A stretch of 64,000 bases of DNA from Akkermansiaceae bacterium UBA1315 (GTDB lineage: Bacteria > Verrucomicrobiota > Verrucomicrobiia > Verrucomicrobiales > Akkermansiaceae), in assembly GCA_002307065.1 (NCBI GenBank), contig DBTN01000050.1, positions 18,668-82,667 on the forward strand, in the 5' to 3' direction. Positions 51,582 through 60,326 of this stretch are shown here, one piece after another. How positions within the stretch are numbered: position 1 is the first letter of the stretch; every line of letters begins with the position of its first letter. A program made the position numbers and the translations under genes. The notes under the pieces are model-generated. The model did not search any database, was not told the DNA's origin, and saw only the letters and a list, made by a program, of their open reading frames with translations.

Positions 51582-53405
51582 TCATTTTCTGAGTTGAAGG
51601 AGATGCTTCTGGAGCGCGTCGATTTGATCATCCGTGAGCGTCTCGTGGCCCGGCATATCCGTCCCGGGAATGCCAAATTTGATCAGCCTCGCCATTTTTA
51701 AATCTCTATCTGGAGAATCCGCAGACCAGATGAAGGGCCCCTCCACCAAATTCGCGGGGGCCTTGCCAAGCAGATGAGACATCGGCCCGTTCCCGCGGCC
51801 CTCCTCTCCGTGACACACCGCACATTGTTGGGAAAAAAGGGCCGCTCCATCTTCGGATGGACCGGTCGGGCTGGGTGACCAAGTCGAAATAACGTTCATC
51901 ACACGCCCGATTTGTGGTTCACCGGACTCCTTCAAATAGGTGACCAGATCCGCACCTTTTTCGGTTTCGAAAAGATAGGCGAACGAAGGCATCGTGGTCC
52001 CCGGTGAAAAGCTCTGGGGCGAAAGAAAGTGCAACTTGATCCAAGTCGCCGAGCGTCGTGCGCCCACCTGGCTCAAGTCCGGACCTTGTCGACGATTCCC
52101 AATCAGGACCGGCCTTGACGAGAGCGTTGACGCCATTTCACGCACCGGTCCCCAATAGGATTCATCGGCCGTTCCCGGTCGGACATACTGCGAATGACAA
52201 TGGATGCATCCTTCCGAAAGATACACTTGTTTCCCCCTTTCGAAAGGAGTCGACGGGCGCGATGGCGTTTCCTGAATGGTAAAAAACCCTGCGAGTATCA
52301 CGCCCGCCACCGGCACAAAAAACCGCCAATACTTTCGATAAGAAAACATCATCACTGCCCCCACCGCCAACCCGGAAATGATCACGAATGCCTGCGGAAC
52401 GTTGAAGAGCGACTGAGCCATTCCGATCCCGTTCGCCGATCCAAACCAACCGGCGATCGCGAAGAGCCAAGCCGCCCGCCAGGTGATCGCCCGCTCGCTT
52501 TCCGCTCCCGAAAACCACGCCGGCCACGCGACCAGCGCAGTGGAATAAATCGAAACGGCGACTGGATAAATCCATCCCCCGAACGGACGCCCCGCCGCCT
52601 CATTCACCGCAAGTCCAGCGACCGCCAGCAACACCCAAGCAAACCCCAAAATAAACCGGGTCCCAGCTCGATCTAACCAAAAACCTGCAAGCACCGCACT
52701 AACCAAATGGACCGCTCCATTTCGCCACAATAGGGGTTCTCCCCACGTTCCTGCTTTCAGATTTTGCGAATGTTGGATGATGAAAAACGCCGCAGAATCG
52801 AGCCAAACCAAAGCTGTAAAAACGATCAACACACCCCAGAACGGCAGCGTTCGTTTCCGCAATTCTGCGGAGAAATTTCCACGACTCGGCACGACCACCG
52901 CGCCGAACCCTGCGAATCCGGCGGCAATCCATGCCTGATGCTCCGGGGATTGCAGAAACACCATCGGTAGATTGCAACAGCCATAGGCCAATCCGGTTCC
53001 CAGCCCGACCCACGCGATCCCACACCAGGACTTGATCAGCGTCGCCAGGCTCACCGTGGAAATCCCAATCGCCGCTCCTGTTAGAATCCCGATCACCGCG
53101 TATCCTACCAAACCGCTCATCGACGGTGCGATCGCCGCCGCCAATCCCGCGAGCAGCAATCCACCTCGAATTTTTCCCGCAGAAGCGGATTTCCATGCGA
53201 CCCAGAATCCGGCGCCGATCCCCGCCACCGCCATCCATCCCAACACCAGTTTTTCGGCAAACCCTTGCGAAAAAAACCACCGATCCGGGTGACCGGAAAA
53301 ATCGCCTCGTAATAACTCAATGAACGCGAATTGGGCGAAAATCAAAAAATACCCATAGACCGCCGCGATCACCATCGCAGCCCGGATGGAAACGGAGCTC
53401 ATCAT
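51582..53405 (-). CDS. MFS-type transporter fused to two cytochrome c domains
   Basis: This 607-residue protein has about 12 membrane helices over residues 1-375 with major-facilitator character (YGYFLIFAQFAFIELL, LGTGLAYGCCNLPMVF). A CcoO-like cytochrome c follows, with heme motif CIHCH at 400-404 in EGCIHCHSQYVRP and later SPGTTMPSFAYL (Met ligand). A second cytochrome c has CAVCH at 528-532 in CAVCHGEEGRGNGPM and GTDMPGHETL. CcoO carries the same CHSQxxRP motif. The fusion is unusual. By inference it passes electrons to or from the CcoN-like subunit while transporting a solute or metal; MFS proteins such as CcoA import copper for cbb3 oxidase. The ATG overlaps the previous stop. Confidence 0.8.
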   Translation of the reverse strand: MMSSVSIRAAMVIAAVYGYFLIFAQFAFIELLRGDFSGHPDRWFFSQGFAEKLVLGWMAVAGIGAGFWVAWKSASAGKIRGGLLLAGLAAAIAPSMSGLVGYAVIGILTGAAIGISTVSLATLIKSWCGIAWVGLGTGLAYGCCNLPMVFLQSPEHQAWIAAGFAGFGAVVVPSRGNFSAELRKRTLPFWGVLIVFTALVWLDSAAFFIIQHSQNLKAGTWGEPLLWRNGAVHLVSAVLAGFWLDRAGTRFILGFAWVLLAVAGLAVNEAAGRPFGGWIYPVAVSIYSTALVAWPAWFSGAESERAITWRAAWLFAIAGWFGSANGIGMAQSLFNVPQAFVIISGLAVGAVMMFSYRKYWRFFVPVAGVILAGFFTIQETPSRPSTPFERGKQVYLSEGCIHCHSQYVRPGTADESYWGPVREMASTLSSRPVLIGNRRQGPDLSQVGARRSATWIKLHFLSPQSFSPGTTMPSFAYLFETEKGADLVTYLKESGEPQIGRVMNVISTWSPSPTGPSEDGAALFSQQCAVCHGEEGRGNGPMSHLLGKAPANLVEGPFIWSADSPDRDLKMARLIKFGIPGTDMPGHETLTDDQIDALQKHLLQLRK

Positions 53406-53794
53406 CGGCCTCCTTCCCACCAACCCGCACGAAGAATGATCAACTGTCCGACCGATACGATGCCGTCGGCTATTGCTACCAGCCCCCAAGAAACAGGCAA
53501 CTCCCCGATCGAGATCTTCCAAGTGAGATAAACCGTCACCATCAGACGAACCACTGAGGTGAAGCTCCAGACCGTCGTGGCCTCGCGTCCACCACGAAAC
53601 ACCAAACCATAACTCATGCCGACCGCGGCAATGAACACACCCATCCAACTGATAAACACCAACGCTTCGGGATGAGCCGCTACCCCCATCATTCGCAAAG
53701 TAAACTCCGGAACAAATATTAATAACAAACCGGTGCAGGCATCCATCGCACCGACCGCGACACTCCAGAGATAGAGAAATTGAAGACGAGTCAT
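53402..53794 (-). CDS. small four-helix membrane protein of the redox operon
   Basis: This 130-residue protein has four hydrophobic segments (FLYLWSVAVGAMDACTGLLL, EALVFISWMGVFIAAVGM, a third at LMVTVYLTW and a last at WGLVAIADGIVSVGQLII). There are no heme-binding His pairs. I do not recognise the family. It overlaps its neighbours on both sides by 4 bp (ATGA), so its product is probably made in fixed ratio with the oxidase-like subunit, as a structural subunit or assembly factor. Confidence 0.65.
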   Translation of the reverse strand: MTRLQFLYLWSVAVGAMDACTGLLLIFVPEFTLRMMGVAAHPEALVFISWMGVFIAAVGMSYGLVFRGGREATTVWSFTSVVRLMVTVYLTWKISIGELPVSWGLVAIADGIVSVGQLIILRAGWWEGGR

Positions 53795-55023
53795 GATTTC
53801 GAAAAGTGGTTCATCCAAACAACGGAAGCCGCCAACATCGCTACCCCGGAAAGCATGCGAAGGATTAGACCGACTTCCCTCCAACCGGCTTGAACGATCA
53901 TCCAATCGCTGCCGTTTCCCTCGCGCCATCCCATCCAAGCAAGCACCCCGATCATCGTGATCACTCCGCCATGCCAGACCAGGATCGAATCACGCCCCCC
54001 GACCGGTCGACCGGTCAAATTTGCGATGAGCAACGCGCAAAATGAAGTGGTGAATCCCGCCATCGCCAGATGCGAATGCGCGACCAAACCCTGGGTAAAT
54101 TTCAAATGATCCAGAACGCCCGGCTGATACATCGCCACCCCCGCTAACACCAAAACCACCCACCAAAAAACCAGACACATCCGCCAAACCCCGGAATTCC
54201 CTGGCCAAACAAAACCCGACCAATCGCGAGGAATCAACCAGGCCCAAGGCAGTAACATCCCCATTGCGCCGATCTGCCACGCGTCGAAGTGTCCTCCCCC
54301 GATTATTTCAGTGAGGCCAAACACTAGCCACGACAGACCGAAAAAAACCCAAGTCCCCCAACGAGCTTTTCCTTCCCCACGATTTCCTAAGACTCGCGGC
54401 AATAACAACATCAATCCGATGACCACCAAGGTTGATCCCAACAAACTTGAACCGGTCGGCCCACCCGTCGTTCGATCAATGGGTGGATAAGTTTTGGGTG
54501 ACGCCGCGATCCACATGACCACCGGCACAAACGCCAACCCGATCAAACCGGTGAGGGAAATCCGGCGGCGGAGCGATCCCCATTCGCTTTTCCGACGCCA
54601 CCAGGTCACGGCGAAAATCGCCCACAAAAATCCCAGCGCGACAAGAAATCCCCAAAGCGATCCGTTTCTCCAATCGAGGAAAATTTTTCCCGACGTCTCA
54701 CCACTGAGCCATCTGAAACACGCAAGTGCCAAGGCGGACGTCCACGCCCAAATCATGGGCGGTCCCCAGCGCCGTGCCGGGCCTCGATCGACCTCGAACA
54801 TTGAAAACAACCACCCGACCAACGGCAGGGCCGTCCAGCCGTATAATTGCGCATTGAGATGCAGCGGCACCCAGTGGCCATAGGTCAGACGACCCGGCTG
54901 CCACTCCGGTTTCAGCAATAAAAGGGAAAGCAACAGGCCGATCGAATTTCCGACAACGAGCCACCCCAAAGCATGCCGCGACGCCGTGACAACACTTTCA
55001 TTTTCGATGGCGTCATCACACAT
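53791..55023 (-). CDS. CcoN-like heme-copper oxidase subunit I homologue, CuB ligands not found
   Basis: This 410-residue protein has about 12 membrane helices. WVPLHLNAQLYGW (H55) matches the low-spin heme helix of CcoN (RPLHTSAVIF type), and GLVAHSHLAMAGF (H316, H318) matches the HVH pair that binds both hemes. I find no WxxGHxxxY motif and no His-His pair for CuB in the middle helices. It is also about 60-100 residues shorter than CcoN. It may be a heme-only electron carrier or quinol-reactive subunit, not an oxidase. The ATG at 55,023 is used; a TTG at 55,035 would overlap the preceding stop. This ligand reading is by eye. Confidence 0.7.
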   Translation of the reverse strand: MCDDAIENESVVTASRHALGWLVVGNSIGLLLSLLLLKPEWQPGRLTYGHWVPLHLNAQLYGWTALPLVGWLFSMFEVDRGPARRWGPPMIWAWTSALALACFRWLSGETSGKIFLDWRNGSLWGFLVALGFLWAIFAVTWWRRKSEWGSLRRRISLTGLIGLAFVPVVMWIAASPKTYPPIDRTTGGPTGSSLLGSTLVVIGLMLLLPRVLGNRGEGKARWGTWVFFGLSWLVFGLTEIIGGGHFDAWQIGAMGMLLPWAWLIPRDWSGFVWPGNSGVWRMCLVFWWVVLVLAGVAMYQPGVLDHLKFTQGLVAHSHLAMAGFTTSFCALLIANLTGRPVGGRDSILVWHGGVITMIGVLAWMGWREGNGSDWMIVQAGWREVGLILRMLSGVAMLAASVVWMNHFSKS

Positions 55024-55031
55024 CGGATCGT

Positions 55032-55703
55032 TCAATGAATCTCACCTTCCATCCGACCGTCCCGCATCTTGATCATCCGGTCGCAGCGCCGTGCCAGCTC
55101 AAGATCATGGGTCGCCATCACCAGCGTCCTACCACGCGAACGGACAAGCTCGATCAGCAGTTCAAAGACTTTTTCCCGATTTTTCTCGTCCAACGCACCG
55201 GTCGGTTCGTCGCATAACAACAGTTCCGGATCGTTCATCAATGATCTCACCAAAGCTCCGCGCTGGCGTTCACCGCCGGAAAGCTCGCGCACCCGCTGCT
55301 TCAGCCGGTGCGCAACCCCGGTCGCCTCCGCGAGCTCGGCCAATCGTTCCAGCGCATGCGCACGATTCCCTCCTGCCGCAATCACTGGCACCATGCAATT
55401 TTCCTCCAGCGTGAGGTCCGGCATCAAATGATGAAATTGAAAGACGTATCCGATATGATGTCGAAGAAGATCCACACGGGTCGACTCCCTGACCACATCA
55501 TAACCTCCCACACTGACATCGCCCCGATCCACTTCTTCAAGCCCGGAAATCACATTCAACAAGGTCGATTTGCCACAGCCCGAGGTGCCGCACAAAGCGA
55601 CGATCTCGCCATTTGGAACCATCAGGCTCACGCCCTTCAAAACTTCGATGCGACCGTTGTCAAAGCTCTTCCAAACATCGCTGACCATTACTTGAGTTTC
55701 CAT
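55032..55703 (-). CDS. LolD/MacB-type ABC transporter ATPase
   Basis: This 223-residue ATPase has Walker A CGTSGCGKSTLLNVI, signature LSGGERQRGALVRSL, Walker B LLLCDEPTGALDEKN and H-loop MATHDLELA. The TSGxGKSTLL and GALD(E/D) details fit the LolD/MacB/FtsE-X-like MetNI-independent group that pairs with FtsX-like permeases. Its permease is the preceding gene, 14 bp away. By family such pairs move lipids or lipoproteins or drive periplasmic complexes mechanically, without transporting through the membrane. Confidence 0.9.
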   Translation of the reverse strand: METQVMVSDVWKSFDNGRIEVLKGVSLMVPNGEIVALCGTSGCGKSTLLNVISGLEEVDRGDVSVGGYDVVRESTRVDLLRHHIGYVFQFHHLMPDLTLEENCMVPVIAAGGNRAHALERLAELAEATGVAHRLKQRVRELSGGERQRGALVRSLMNDPELLLCDEPTGALDEKNREKVFELLIELVRSRGRTLVMATHDLELARRCDRMIKMRDGRMEGEIH

Positions 55704-55717
55704 ATGTTCTTCTTTCC

Positions 55718-56830
55718 TTATTCAAATCGTAGCGCTTGGGCCGGTTTCAAATTCGACGCATACCACGCCGGATACATCGCGCCACCGAGCGCGGTAAGCG
55801 CCGCCAAACCCATCGCCCCGGCGATTTCCATCCAGCCGATGCGCGGCTCGATATACCCTTGAAGCTGCGGCAAAGCTCGCAGCAATTGCAGCCCCAACGC
55901 GCTCAACGCCCAACCGGCAAAGGTGCCGATGGTCGAGACCAAAAGCGATTCGCCAAAAATCATGCGCGCGATCTGTCCTTTCGAAAATCCACATACACGA
56001 GCGATCGCCAGCTCTTTGATCCGACCAAAAACCGAAAGGATCATCGTATTCGTCACACTTAATCCACCGAGCAAAAACGCGCATCCACCCACGACCCAGG
56101 CCGTCGTTTTCATAATCTTAAACTGCGAGTAGCTGCGGCTAAATTCTTCATTCTCCAGCGCGGTCAGGCGCGGATGATGCTCTGCCATCCAATGTTTCAC
56201 CTCCGCCGATTCATGACCCGCCGCGAGCGCGACCGTCACGACCGAGCAGACGCCTTCTTTATGAAAGGATTCCTGACTGGTCGCGAGTGGCATAAAAACC
56301 CCTCCGTTCTCAAAACCATTCTCCATCCTCACAATCCCGGCGACTGGGTAACGTTCCTGCCCAAGCTCGACCATCCCATCCTCTTGGATTTTTACAAAAT
56401 CCGCCGCCCGTTCGCCCAGCACCACTCCACGCCCACCATCGGCAAAAAGATTCGCGTTCCCCTTGAGCCACTCACCTTTCCGCAGTCTGCCATCCGACGC
56501 CTGAATGCCAAAACAGGTAATGATTGGACGATCCGGCGAGCTGATGATCGCAAACAAAACCGGTCGGGCTTCTTTGACGAAAGGCTGCGCATGAAGCTCT
56601 TCAACAAGCGTCACAGGGACATTGCTGAAAAACAAATCCGACACGTTTTTTTCAAAGACGACCATCTCCGCATCACTGCGCAAAATACGCTCAAACATTT
56701 TCACCGCGCCCCCCAGCAAACCAACCACACTCAGCATCGTCGCAACCCCCAGCGCGATTCCCGCCGCCCCGATGACCGTGCGAACACGGTGACGCCGCAG
56801 GTTGGTAAAGATCATCCGCCAAAGACTCAT
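55718..56830 (-). CDS. FtsX-like (MacB/LolC type) ABC permease
   Basis: This 370-residue protein has one N-terminal membrane helix (VRTVIGAAGIALGVATMLSV), a large periplasmic domain of about 200 residues and three C-terminal helices (AWVVGGCAFLLGGLSVTNTM and following). The cytoplasmic loop FGRIKELAIARVCGFSKGQI is the FtsX-family coupling signature. With the ATPase next to it, it forms a mechanotransmission-type transporter. Placement between a polyprenyl synthetase and oxidase-like genes suggests handling of a lipid or assembly of the redox complex. Confidence 0.88.
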   Translation of the reverse strand: MSLWRMIFTNLRRHRVRTVIGAAGIALGVATMLSVVGLLGGAVKMFERILRSDAEMVVFEKNVSDLFFSNVPVTLVEELHAQPFVKEARPVLFAIISSPDRPIITCFGIQASDGRLRKGEWLKGNANLFADGGRGVVLGERAADFVKIQEDGMVELGQERYPVAGIVRMENGFENGGVFMPLATSQESFHKEGVCSVVTVALAAGHESAEVKHWMAEHHPRLTALENEEFSRSYSQFKIMKTTAWVVGGCAFLLGGLSVTNTMILSVFGRIKELAIARVCGFSKGQIARMIFGESLLVSTIGTFAGWALSALGLQLLRALPQLQGYIEPRIGWMEIAGAMGLAALTALGGAMYPAWYASNLKPAQALRFE

Positions 56831-56853
56831 AAGATTTTAAAAAGTTAAAAATA

Positions 56854-57780
56854 TCAAACCACCGCCGGAAGCCGCTCAAAATCGGTCACCGGCATCGGCA
56901 CGCGAAGCAGATTTAACATCCCCCACCGACGCTCGGTACCCGGTAGGGATTTTTGCACCCGATCCCCCATGGCAATCAGACGATCACAGCGCTCCAGCGC
57001 AGCGTCTCCTCCCTCAGCCATTACCAAATTGGGACGCCCCAGCATCCGATCTCTTCCCGATGTCTTTCCAGAAATCGTGTCCGCCGAATAAACGTCCTTC
57101 AAATCATCCGCCGCCTGATAGGCCAAGCCTCGTAATAACGCCAACCGATCTAACAACTGAATTTCACGCCGAGTGCCGTTGCCGACGATCGCGGGCAAGA
57201 CGATCGTCAGCTTGAGAAGATCACCGGTTTTCCTCGCAGCAATCTCGCTAACTTCTGCGGCGCTCTGTGGCCCGTCCCAGCCGTGCAAATCCCACGCTTG
57301 ACCACCGATCAGTCCATCGACCCCGAGCTTTGAATCGATCCAGCTTCCTGCCATCATCGCTCGCGATAAACCCGCTTGTTGAATGCCCTGCCATAACAAC
57401 GCATAGCCGCGGTTGATCATCGCAAGCGCGGCTAGCGTCGCTACCGCTTCGCCATGCGTGATGTGTAAAGACGAAGCTCCACGCCTCAACCGCGAATCGT
57501 CCATTGAAGGAAAGTCATCGAAAATCAGAGAAGCGGTATGGAGATATTCGATCCCGCATCCCAACGCTCGTGCCGACTCTTCATTCATACCCATCGCCAA
57601 CCCGATGAGATAAGCTGTCACCGCGCGAACCAATGAGCCAGGCCGCGACAACACATCGCGAAGCGCCGCCGCCAACTTTGGCTCAACCCGGTCGAGCCGC
57701 CCGACGCCATGAGCAAAGCTGCCCGCCATGAGCGCATTGGCACAGCGCGCGCGCCGTTGCCATTCCTGATTTCGATTCAT
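56854..57780 (-). CDS. polyprenyl (farnesyl/geranylgeranyl-type) diphosphate synthase
   Basis: This 308-residue trans-isoprenyl synthase has the first aspartate-rich motif as DDFPSMDDSRLRRG (DDx4D) and the second as QAADDLKDVYS (DDxxD). HITHGEAVATLAALAMI and ARKTGDLLKL are also standard. By family it condenses allylic diphosphates with IPP. Chain length cannot be fixed by eye. As part of this operon it may make the prenyl chain for a heme, quinone or carrier lipid needed by the complex. Start ATG at 57,780. Confidence 0.88.
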   Translation of the reverse strand: MNRNQEWQRRARCANALMAGSFAHGVGRLDRVEPKLAAALRDVLSRPGSLVRAVTAYLIGLAMGMNEESARALGCGIEYLHTASLIFDDFPSMDDSRLRRGASSLHITHGEAVATLAALAMINRGYALLWQGIQQAGLSRAMMAGSWIDSKLGVDGLIGGQAWDLHGWDGPQSAAEVSEIAARKTGDLLKLTIVLPAIVGNGTRREIQLLDRLALLRGLAYQAADDLKDVYSADTISGKTSGRDRMLGRPNLVMAEGGDAALERCDRLIAMGDRVQKSLPGTERRWGMLNLLRVPMPVTDFERLPAVV

Positions 57781-57791
57781 AAAAATGGATT

Positions 57792-58340
57792 TTATTTGAG
57801 CTGACCGACGATGTGAAACCGCACCGCCAATTTGGGATCAACGGTCATGATGGCCATCGTCCGTATAATCGGCAGTTTGAAATTCTGATAGTCAAGACGA
57901 GCCGTGCCATCAATCGTGACGTGATCTCCCTCTCGTTTCACCGAGTAAGGAAATGAAACGGTTTTAGAAACTCCGTGAATCGTCAGCTCGCCCTGCGCGT
58001 GAAGCTGGCCCTTGTCGTCGACCCATGACTTTTCAAAAGCAAACGAGCCCTTCGGATTCCCTCCACCGAGCCATCGGATCATTTCCTTATCCCGTTTTTC
58101 ATCACCCGTTTTCAGGTCGTTAAATTCCCATGTGAGAGAAAACGCAGTAGGCACGTTCGTCTGAGCGTTTCCGCTGACTTTCACGGTGTAATTTTTTAAT
58201 TCTCCAGTGAAGGCGTGCCCTGTCGCTTTAGCGTCGACCTGGATGCGGCTGTCCGCTTTCTCGACCTCAAGGTTTTCCGCCCATGCGCTTGACACCCCTA
58301 AAGCTAAGATCGCGATCATTTTCAAAATTGGGATTTTCAT
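57792..58340 (-). CDS. secreted YceI-family lipid-binding protein
   Basis: This 182-residue protein has a signal peptide (MIAILALGVSSAWA) and a YceI-like lipocalin barrel. Its pattern of ADSRIQVDAKATGHAFTG, YTVKVSG, FEFNDLKTGD-like strands and LTIHGVSKTVSFPY is typical (LTIHGVTKxVxxP). YceI proteins bind polyisoprenoid chains, such as octaprenyl lipids. It is the first gene of the operon and 11 bp ahead of the polyprenyl synthase, a fitting pair. Confidence 0.85.
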   Translation of the reverse strand: MKIPILKMIAILALGVSSAWAENLEVEKADSRIQVDAKATGHAFTGELKNYTVKVSGNAQTNVPTAFSLTWEFNDLKTGDEKRDKEMIRWLGGGNPKGSFAFEKSWVDDKGQLHAQGELTIHGVSKTVSFPYSVKREGDHVTIDGTARLDYQNFKLPIIRTMAIMTVDPKLAVRFHIVGQLK

Positions 58341-58438
58341 GGTGGGCTTCGGTTATGTCTTTTGTTATATCGTCGTCAGATGGTTCTTTGCTTATCGATT
58401 TACTGAATCGTCCGTTTATTTTTATAACGCTTATCTAT
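58341..58438. promoter_or_regulatory. AT-rich divergent promoter region of the redox operon
   Basis: This 98-bp gap separates the YceI-type operon (minus) from the secreted thioredoxin-fold-like gene (plus). It is markedly AT-rich compared with its flanks and contains TATAAC at 58,423-58,428 and TTGTTATAT near 58,362. No clear FNR-type palindrome (TTGAT-N4-ATCAA) is seen. Confidence 0.4.
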
Positions 58439-58924
58439 ATGAAAAATTGTCTTGTTAAAAAACTGATCGCGGGTCTTATGGCGTCCTTTTTAGGAATCAG
58501 CTCGCTTTTTGCCGCCCCATACGAAACCGGACAGGCCGTCGAATCATTTAAAGCAGAAGACCAACACGGAACCGCGTTCGAACTGCAGCCTACAAAAACC
58601 AAATTTCTCCTCGTCAGCCACGATATGGAAACCGGCAAGCGGGCCAATGCAACCCTGACCGGTCTTGGCAAAACATACCTTTCAGACAAAAAGGCGGTAT
58701 ACGTCGCCAATATCGAAGGAATGCCAGCGATTGGGCGGATGTTTGCAATTCCCAAGATGAAAAAATACAGCCACCGCATCATCCTCGGTGATGACGCCGC
58801 GCTCATCGCCCGTTTTCCACAGCAGGCGGGTAAAGTAACAGTTCTCACGTTGGTGGGTGGCAAAGTTCAGTCAATCGCCTATTGGAATCCGGGTGCGGAA
58901 GCCGTGGCCGATTACCTGAAGTAA
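58439..58924 (+). CDS. secreted thioredoxin-fold-like protein without CXXC
   Basis: This 161-residue protein has a signal peptide (KKLIAGLMASFLGISSLFAA). The mature part begins PYETGQAVESFKAEDQHG, like the opening of TlpA/AhpC-fold proteins. The core, FLLVSHDMETGKRANATL, then YVANIEGMPAIGRMFAIPKM, lacks redox Cys residues. A thioredoxin-like fold without redox activity is my inference. It is divergent from the redox operon and may belong to the same system. Start ATG at 58,439; the longer frame from 58,283 is antisense to the YceI gene. Confidence 0.6.
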   Translation: MKNCLVKKLIAGLMASFLGISSLFAAPYETGQAVESFKAEDQHGTAFELQPTKTKFLLVSHDMETGKRANATLTGLGKTYLSDKKAVYVANIEGMPAIGRMFAIPKMKKYSHRIILGDDAALIARFPQQAGKVTVLTLVGGKVQSIAYWNPGAEAVADYLK

Positions 58925-58997
58925 CCGTTCTCTCATGAGAATTTGATGAGAGACAATGAACCTATCGAATTCTTTTGGTCCACGGACTCTCCTCCGG

Positions 58998-59948
58998 TCA
59001 GACTCGCCACATTTCTCCGATTTCTCCTGTCACAAACACGTCAGGAGAAATCGACAACCGTTTTAGTTCCTCTGCGAGTCGGATGGGAGGCTCTCCCATC
59101 GGTTCATCCGTCAGTGAAAAGGTTCCCCAGTGCATGCCCACGGCTTTTTTGCATCGAGCATCCACAAATGCCATCACGGCTTCCTCCGGATTCATGTGCA
59201 TCGGCTTCATGATGGATCGGGGCTGGTAGGCACCAATGGGTACCATCGCAAAATCAATGGGCCCAAAACGTTCACCAATCTCACGAAACGCCGGGCAATA
59301 ACCACTGTCTCCGGCGTGCCAGATTTTTGACCCACCGGACTCTAACAGCCAGCCACACCAATGCCCCACATTCCGATCAAACGGCGTCCGGGCAGTGAAA
59401 TGTTGAGCCGGGGTGGACGTGAGCGTGATCCGGTCGTTCAGCCTCATTTCCCCATACCACGCAAGCTCGGCAACCGGCCGAGAAAGCTTTTTGGCAAGCC
59501 ATTTGGAATGCCCCTCCGCAATCACTATCTGCGTCTTCCCCGGCATTTTCAGCAAACCCTTTAAATCCAAATGATCGTAGTGCGAGTGCGTCAAAAGCAC
59601 CACATCGATCTCCGGAAGCTCTTCCCATCCGCAGGAATAAGAGGCTTTCCTCCGAAGCGATGATATCGGAATTGGTGAGCAATAATCGGAAAAGATGGGA
59701 TCGATCAGAATCGACGCACCAAATCCCTGAACGAGAAAAGACGCGTGACCCAGCCATACCACTCTCCAACCGGTTGCCGGAGGATTTGCGATCTGAGCGC
59801 GGACGACCGGTCTGCAACCGGCAGGTACATCGGGCGCCTCAGGAATGACCGCCACCTCTTGCGGGCCCAGACCCCATTTCCATTTTAAAATATCCCAAAT
59901 GTCGTGCCGTTCATGAGTCCATGGATTGCTATAACGTTTTCTGGACAT
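58998..59948 (-). CDS. MBL-fold metal-dependent hydrolase (UlaG/NAPE-PLD-like)
   Basis: This 316-residue protein has the metallo-beta-lactamase fold. The metal motif is LLTHSHYDHLDL (HxHxDH), the Asp is in WHAGDSGYCP and the last His is in GMHWGTFSLTDEP. WLGHASFLVQ and ILIDPIFSDYCSP near the start are typical of the group containing NAPE-phospholipase D and UlaG. By family it hydrolyses a phosphodiester or lactone. The substrate is unknown. Start ATG at 59,948. Confidence 0.88.
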   Translation of the reverse strand: MSRKRYSNPWTHERHDIWDILKWKWGLGPQEVAVIPEAPDVPAGCRPVVRAQIANPPATGWRVVWLGHASFLVQGFGASILIDPIFSDYCSPIPISSLRRKASYSCGWEELPEIDVVLLTHSHYDHLDLKGLLKMPGKTQIVIAEGHSKWLAKKLSRPVAELAWYGEMRLNDRITLTSTPAQHFTARTPFDRNVGHWCGWLLESGGSKIWHAGDSGYCPAFREIGERFGPIDFAMVPIGAYQPRSIMKPMHMNPEEAVMAFVDARCKKAVGMHWGTFSLTDEPMGEPPIRLAEELKRLSISPDVFVTGEIGEMWRV

Positions 59949-59975
59949 ATCGGTTCGAGGCGACGCAACAAAACA

Positions 59976-60269
59976 ATGGCTCCAACGAAGGAAACACTCG
60001 CACAAAAGATGCGGAGAGTTTCCGAAATCGCAAGCTCATGCTTTTTTCCTTTTGAAAAAATCAGACAGATCGCCGATCCCGCCCAAGGGGAAAGGATTGA
60101 TCTTAACGGAGCGCAGGCTTTAGCCGACGTGTCCAAATTGCTTGCTGCTGCAGAAAAAATCGGGCGTGACCGGAGGATCCATAAGCATCACCCAGTCGAT
60201 CAAATGACGACATCCCATGCCTCCGTAACGAATCCGCTTCAGCGCCAAGTGAATAAACATCATCAATGA
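59976..60269 (+). CDS. small unrecognised protein, intact relative of the fragment at 12.8 kb
   Basis: This 97-residue protein begins MAPTKETLAQKMRRVSEIAS. The centre, FEKIRQIADPAQGERIDL, then NGAQALADVSKLLAAAEKI looks helical. I do not recognise the family. Its value here is that a decayed copy sits 47 kb away in the accessory segment, which supports both as members of a real gene family in this genome. Start ATG at 59,976; an ATG at 59,904 would overlap the divergent hydrolase gene. Confidence 0.55.
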   Translation: MAPTKETLAQKMRRVSEIASSCFFPFEKIRQIADPAQGERIDLNGAQALADVSKLLAAAEKIGRDRRIHKHHPVDQMTTSHASVTNPLQRQVNKHHQ

Positions 60270-60326
60270 GTTAACCCTCAAAAAATCACACAGCTCTAAA
60301 TTTCAACCTTCCACTTCACGCCGTCA

